From assembly GCA_030630445.1 (NCBI GenBank), contig DAOVNC010000129.1, positions 1 to 8,747 of the forward strand: DNA of 8,747 nucleotides, read 5' to 3'. Below are positions 6,579 to 8,747 of this stretch, piece after piece (position 1 is the first letter of the stretch; each line of letters begins with the position of its first letter). This DNA comes from Kiritimatiellales bacterium. GTDB lineage: Bacteria; Verrucomicrobiota; Kiritimatiellia; Kiritimatiellales; Pontiellaceae. Position numbers and translations under genes: made by a program. Below the pieces are notes generated by a model that saw only the letters and a program-made list of their open reading frames with translations, was not told the DNA's origin and ran no database searches.

Positions 6579-6598
6579 AAAAAATGGGGAATGTCCTG

Positions 6599-6608
6599 TT
6601 AAAGTTAA
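6599..6608. repeat. Right target-site duplication of the IS element
   Basis: TTAAAGTTAA immediately follows the right terminal repeat and is identical to the copy at 5181-5190. Removing the IS and one copy restores a continuous intergenic sequence. Confidence 0.85.
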
Positions 6609-6654
6609 GGGTCGTCCGCAAAATCTATGGGTACATCGCAGGGGAATACAACCG

Positions 6655-6673
6655 CCCCGAAGTATCGGGGTTT
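6655..6673 (+). terminator. Possible intrinsic terminator, displaced from the ars operon by the IS
   Basis: CCCCGA, loop AGTA, TCGGGG forms a six-pair G+C-rich stem followed by TTT. Before the IS arrived it would have stood about 140 bp after the permease stop. The T-run is short, so it may equally be a repeat-borne hairpin. Confidence 0.35.
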
Positions 6674-6804
6674 CCGACAGATGGGCGCGGATTGCTCGGA
6701 TAAATGAAGGAATGGATACAATCGGGCTTTAAATCAGGGGTTGTTTTTCTGTATCAAAATATCATCTGGCTCTGAAGTACTGGTTTTGCATGAATATTCC
6801 CACT

Positions 6805-6836
6805 ATTCGCGCCCATCCGCGCCATCCGCGGTCAAA
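6805..6836. repeat. Dispersed intergenic repeat, copy 1 (ATTCGCG...GCGGTCAAA)
   Basis: It begins ATTCGCGCCCATCCGCG and ends GCGGTCAAA. A related sequence with the same start, middle GCG and end occurs at 8551-8585. Motifs of this type (GCGCCATCCGCGG) recur in intergenic DNA of many environmental bacteria, as far as I recall. Read on the minus strand, its TTTGA edge supplies the stop codon of the short frame ending at 6832. Confidence 0.55.
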
Positions 6837-6918
6837 TTGCCTTGATGTTGCCCACGAATTCGGCGGAAGAGCTAAAGTTAAAGCATTCAAAGGTTTCCAT
6901 GACATGGACAGGAGCCAT
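6832..6918 (-). pseudogene. Doubtful short reading frame after rhuM (28 codons) or gene remnant
   Basis: On the minus strand, MAPVHVMETFECFNFSS continues to a TGA at 6832-6834. The same frame is open back to the RhuM stop codon with no stop between (DAEDDPTYL), so it is either a former C-terminal extension of RhuM, the tail of another gene fused by rearrangement, or chance. There is no ribosome-binding site before either ATG. The plus strand also has a gene-like frame here (VAHEFGGRAKVKAFKGFHD), which lowers confidence. No function is recognised. Confidence 0.2.
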
Positions 6919-6945
6919 TAAGTACGTTGGATCATCTTCGGCATC

Positions 6946-7977
6946 TTATGCGTCTCCCTTATCACTGGATGGCTTGAGTTTCTTAATATCGTTCTCTAAC
7001 TCCAGCAGGCTTGCTTCATGCTCAGATTCCCGCTCTTGCTCTCTGTATTTTCCGTATTCCAACGCCGACTTATCCAATGCCATCTGATGGCTGATCTTTC
7101 CGGCATGATCCAACAGCTCACGACCATTTACCCGGAGAATCAAATCAAGTCGCTCCATCCAGCCGTTCATATACATGGGAGTCTGTTGAAGGGCCATCGT
7201 CTCCGCAAAAGCCAGATATTGTTCCACCAAAAGGCCAAGCAGTTTTATTTCATCTCCATTCAGATAATTTTTCGCGACACTCGTATCACTCTTACGAACC
7301 GAACTGTCCGACGTTTTATCAAACGACTGCATCCCCATCAGGGGCAATGCCGCATCCGTCCGCCGATAGACCAGCTCCGCCGCCGTCTGCTCACTAATCG
7401 CCCATAGCAACTTGTTCTGAATGGTTTTGAAAAACAGAACCGTCTTTTCATTCTGCGGGTCGTAGTCAATGCTGGTCGTGTAGATATCCTTGATCTTCTG
7501 GTAGAAAAAACGCTCCGAAAGACGAATCTCGCGAATCCGCTCCTGAAGCTCCGAAAAATAGTTCATCGACTGCCCGCTCTTGAACCGCGCATCGTTCAGC
7601 GCAAAGCCCTTTACGATATATTCCTTCAGTCGCTTCGTTGCCCAGATCCGGAACTGAGTTCCCTGTTGAGATCTCACGCGATATCCAACCGAGATGATCA
7701 CATCCAGATTGTAAAAATTAACATCTTTACTCTGTGTTTTTCCTTCTATTGCTCCGTGCCGAGTGGTTGTCCGGAATTTCCGGACAACCACTTTCTCATC
7801 CAACTCACCTTCATTGAAAACATTGCGAATATGCTCCGAAACCGTTTTTTTGCTCTTGCCAAACAGCTCCGCCAAATGCGCCTGCGTCAGCCAGACCGTC
7901 TCATCCTCCAACCGCACATCCAGACTGATTTCCCCGGCGGAGTTCTGATAGATCAAGATTTCGGAATTGCTCGTCAT
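6946..7977 (-). CDS. rhuM: RhuM-family protein (virulence RhuM / Virul_fac domain)
   Basis: A 343-residue protein of the RhuM family, whose molecular role is not established. Members are common in accessory islands and near type I restriction-modification loci. The N-terminal part has a DNA-binding look: VWLTQAHLAELFGKSKKTVSEHI (about 28-50) reads as a helix-turn-helix, followed by the hallmark block YNLDVIISVGYRVRS (89-103), GTQFRIWATKRLKEYIVKGF (106-125) and NDARFKSG. The middle holds AELVYRRTDAALPLMG (200-215), and a charged, probably coiled-coil tail follows (305-337, rich in E, K and R). Length is normal for the family. The start at 7977 has GGAGAA (complement of 7984-7989) upstream and overlaps the TGA of the preceding remnant as ATGA, suggesting former translational coupling. 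Base composition is more A+T-rich than the ars genes, consistent with transfer. Confidence 0.88.
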   Translation of the reverse strand: MTSNSEILIYQNSAGEISLDVRLEDETVWLTQAHLAELFGKSKKTVSEHIRNVFNEGELDEKVVVRKFRTTTRHGAIEGKTQSKDVNFYNLDVIISVGYRVRSQQGTQFRIWATKRLKEYIVKGFALNDARFKSGQSMNYFSELQERIREIRLSERFFYQKIKDIYTTSIDYDPQNEKTVLFFKTIQNKLLWAISEQTAAELVYRRTDAALPLMGMQSFDKTSDSSVRKSDTSVAKNYLNGDEIKLLGLLVEQYLAFAETMALQQTPMYMNGWMERLDLILRVNGRELLDHAGKISHQMALDKSALEYGKYREQERESEHEASLLELENDIKKLKPSSDKGDA

Positions 7978-8087
7978 TCTTCATTCTCCAGCATGCGTTT
8001 TACTTAGTCAGTTACTTGGTCGCTCACTTGATCGGTCTGTATCGTCTCCGTCAACGTGTATGGTGGTATGCATTCGTTTTCACTCAT
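7974..8087 (-). pseudogene. Collapsed fic-like remnant with an in-frame nonsense codon
   Basis: Minus strand. The frame starts MSENECIPPYTLTETI, which resembles the extreme N-terminus of Fic-family proteins. It then jumps directly to QTDQVSDQVTD, a repeat-like linker I associate with the region before the C-terminal winged helix of Fic and AlbA_2/RecG-like proteins. A TAA (8004-8006) follows where the repeat pattern predicts CAA, so a single C-to-T change explains it. The frame then continues VKRMLENEE and stops at TGA, overlapping the rhuM ATG. The Fic catalytic HxFx(D/E)GNGR core is absent. Three 12-bp units (8033 down to 7998) underlie the linker. The 27-residue upstream part could instead be a leader peptide; AGGA sits too close to its ATG for good initiation. 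Confidence 0.4.
7998..8033 (-). repeat. Three 12-bp tandem units encoding the DQVS/DQVT linker
   Basis: Read on the minus strand, the units are GATCAAGTGAGC, GACCAAGTAACT and GACTAAGTAAAA. The third carries TAA in place of the CAA expected from the pattern. Period-12 units of this type keep the reading frame and can expand or contract by slippage. Confidence 0.55.
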
Positions 8088-8105
8088 TTCCTACGAATTC
8101 ATCGG

Positions 8106-8474
8106 CTAATACTCTGACCCCTGCGCAAAGATGGTAACATCAAATCCTCGCCCACCAGAACCAAGCTCAAGCATCTGCCCCTTCAAGGAATTAATCCGAG
8201 GATCTTCCTCAAGTTGACGAACCACCTCTTTACCTTCATCTGTATTAAAAACAATATGGTAATATTGATTGTTTAGACGAAAAACAGGTCCCTTGATGAT
8301 GGAAAAATCTTCCGGTTTATATTTCGGAAGCCCCGCTTTCCCTCTAGGGGCATCAAAACTTCGCAAAAAGTCTCCTAGGAGCTCTTTGTCGACACATGGG
8401 TTATCGATCGTTACCAATTCTATGATACCCTGCTGCGCTTCAGGACTTAGCTTCTCTAATATCTTTTCCATCAT
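8106..8474 (-). CDS. Hypothetical protein, 122 aa
   Basis: I do not recognise this protein. It is soluble in appearance, with no signal peptide or membrane segment. Residues 1-45 look helical (EKILEKLSPEAQQGIIELV), followed by a lysine/proline-rich turn (GLPKYKPEDF), a likely beta hairpin (GPVFRLNNQYYHIVFNTDEG), a helix (KEVVRQLEE) and a glycine-rich end (LELGSGGRGFDVTIF). There is one cysteine (PCVDKE). Two adjacent ATGs are available; the first, at 8474, is preferred because GAGGTG (complement of 8483-8488) lies eight bases before it. The gene is on the same strand as the fic-like remnant and rhuM, 18 bp upstream of the remnant, so the three may form one transcription unit. Its A+T-rich composition resembles that of rhuM. 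A role as partner or antitoxin of a neighbouring accessory protein is possible but unsupported. Confidence 0.7.
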   Translation of the reverse strand: MMEKILEKLSPEAQQGIIELVTIDNPCVDKELLGDFLRSFDAPRGKAGLPKYKPEDFSIIKGPVFRLNNQYYHIVFNTDEGKEVVRQLEEDPRINSLKGQMLELGSGGRGFDVTIFAQGSEY

Positions 8475-8550
8475 AAATTTTACACCTCAACGAAGCTGGA
8501 AGCATCGTCTACATTTTTTGCGTTCCCTGCGCTCTTTTGCGGCTAATCAA

Positions 8551-8585
8551 ATTCGCGTCCATTGGCGTTTATTAGCGGTTTCAAA
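8551..8585. repeat. Dispersed intergenic repeat, copy 2 (ATTCGCG...GCGGTTTCAAA)
   Basis: It begins ATTCGCGTCCATTGGCG and ends GCGGTTTCAAA, sharing its start, spacing and end with the copy at 6805-6836. On the minus strand its TTTGA edge supplies the TGA stop of the partial gene at the right edge, as copy 1 does for the short frame after rhuM. Confidence 0.55.
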
Positions 8586-8747
8586 CCAACTGCTCCTTCG
8601 CGGTCATCTCCTCATACAGCTTAAACAAATGCTCCAGGCGTTCTTCGTCGGAGGTGAAGGGTTTGGTGCGGTAACAGCCCCACCCACAAAACAAAGCGCA
8701 TAACCTAAGAATGGTTCGAGATTTTACCCGCAACCCCAAGAGGAAAC
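8581..8747 (-). CDS. 3' end of an unidentified gene running off the right edge
   Basis: The minus strand is open from the window edge to a TGA at 8581-8583, giving 54 codons. The last 29 codons have clear coding character: RTKPFTSDEERLEHLFKLYE, then EMTAKEQLV, an amphipathic, acidic C-terminal helix. The 25 codons before it (ending LCALFCGWGCY) look less protein-like, so the gene may carry a frameshift or junction near 8665-8680. The tail vaguely recalls C-termini of large helicase or restriction proteins, but I would not name a family. It lies about 106 bp upstream of, and in the same direction as, the 122-aa gene, so it is probably the preceding gene of the same accessory block. Confidence 0.45.
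   Translation of the reverse strand, partial: FLLGLRVKSRTILRLCALFCGWGCYRTKPFTSDEERLEHLFKLYEEMTAKEQLV

Larger units (their letters stand above)
5191..6598 (+). mobile_element. Complete IS4-superfamily insertion sequence, 1408 bp
   Basis: The ends are perfect 20-bp inverted repeats: CAGGACATTCCCCATTTTTT at 5191-5210, with its complement at 6579-6598. Identical 10-bp direct repeats (TTAAAGTTAA) flank the element. One full-length DDE transposase gene occupies nearly all of the interior, and its stop codon abuts the right repeat. Intact ends, an unmutated target duplication and an open transposase frame point to a recent and possibly still mobile insertion. It sits 71 bp beyond the ars permease stop and interrupts no recognisable gene. 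Assignment to the IS4 group proper rests on the YREK motif and the length of the target duplication; the name of the element is not known to me. Confidence 0.92.
6609..6945. other. Intergenic stretch with no confident gene
   Basis: This 337-bp region joins the IS to the 3' end of the RhuM gene. It holds a compact CCCCGA/TCGGGG hairpin (6655-6670), the motif ATGGGCGCGGAT near 6680 that is inverted relative to the GCGCCCATCC repeat near 6809, that dispersed repeat itself (6805-6836), and a doubtful short minus-strand frame ending at 6832. I see no promoter or RNA gene I could defend. Confidence 0.5.

Noticed and set aside
8269..8703. A 144-codon plus-strand frame over the 122-aa gene and the right edge.
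   Set aside because: It crosses a dispersed repeat and is antisense to two better-supported minus-strand frames; it has no ribosome-binding site.
1..8747. tRNA, rRNA or known riboswitch.
   Set aside because: No cloverleaf, conserved rRNA stretch or recognisable riboswitch core was seen in the intergenic spaces.

Overview
The window looks like a piece of chromosome from a Gram-negative-type bacterium. It carries a RapA-type RNA-polymerase-associated ATPase, a membrane-anchored thioredoxin paired with a CcdA-type electron carrier, and G+C-rich coding DNA in the left two thirds. The many short dispersed intergenic repeats, together with an IS4-type element, recall genomes of the Verrucomicrobiota/Kiritimatiellota/Planctomycetota group. 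That taxonomic guess is an inference with low confidence, because no rRNA or marker gene is present.

Layout. (1) 1-2154, plus strand: a RapA/HepA ATPase gene lacking its 5' end. Its stop codon lies in the left terminal repeat of a 178-bp MITE-like element (2151-2328) with perfect 15-bp inverted ends. (2) 2432-5119, plus strand: a four-gene arsenical or thiophilic-metal resistance operon with its own extended -10 promoter and a possible ArsR operator. The genes are arsR (CVC metal-binding motif), a membrane-anchored thioredoxin (CTAC, ArsF-like), a six-helix CcdA-like protein (ArsG-like) and a permease of the ArsP_1/DUF318 type (CSC motif). The genes are tightly packed except for a 137-bp gap after the thioredoxin gene. 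That gap is filled with dispersed-repeat sequence, which also appears to have written the last codons of the thioredoxin. (3) 5181-6608: a complete, apparently recent IS4-superfamily insertion sequence of 1408 bp, with 20-bp perfect terminal repeats, a 10-bp target duplication, an intact 417-aa transposase and a hairpin that would hide the transposase ribosome-binding site in read-through transcripts. (4) 6609-6945: no confident gene, but a hairpin/terminator candidate, a dispersed repeat and a doubtful short reading frame. (5) 6946-8747, minus strand and more A+T-rich: a RhuM-family protein, a tiny remnant that looks like a collapsed fic gene, an unrecognised 122-aa protein, and the 3' end of a gene running off the right edge. 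This is an accessory block of the kind found near restriction-modification and toxin loci.

How the genes may work together. In the ars operon, ArsR probably derepresses on binding As(III), Sb(III) or a trivalent organoarsenical. The CcdA-like protein could pass electrons across the inner membrane to the tethered thioredoxin, and the permease could export the product. In the right block, RhuM and the remnant share an ATGA overlap, which suggests they derive from a translationally coupled accessory operon. A recurring theme is that small mobile or repetitive sequences sit exactly at gene 3' ends and supply or preserve the stop codons.
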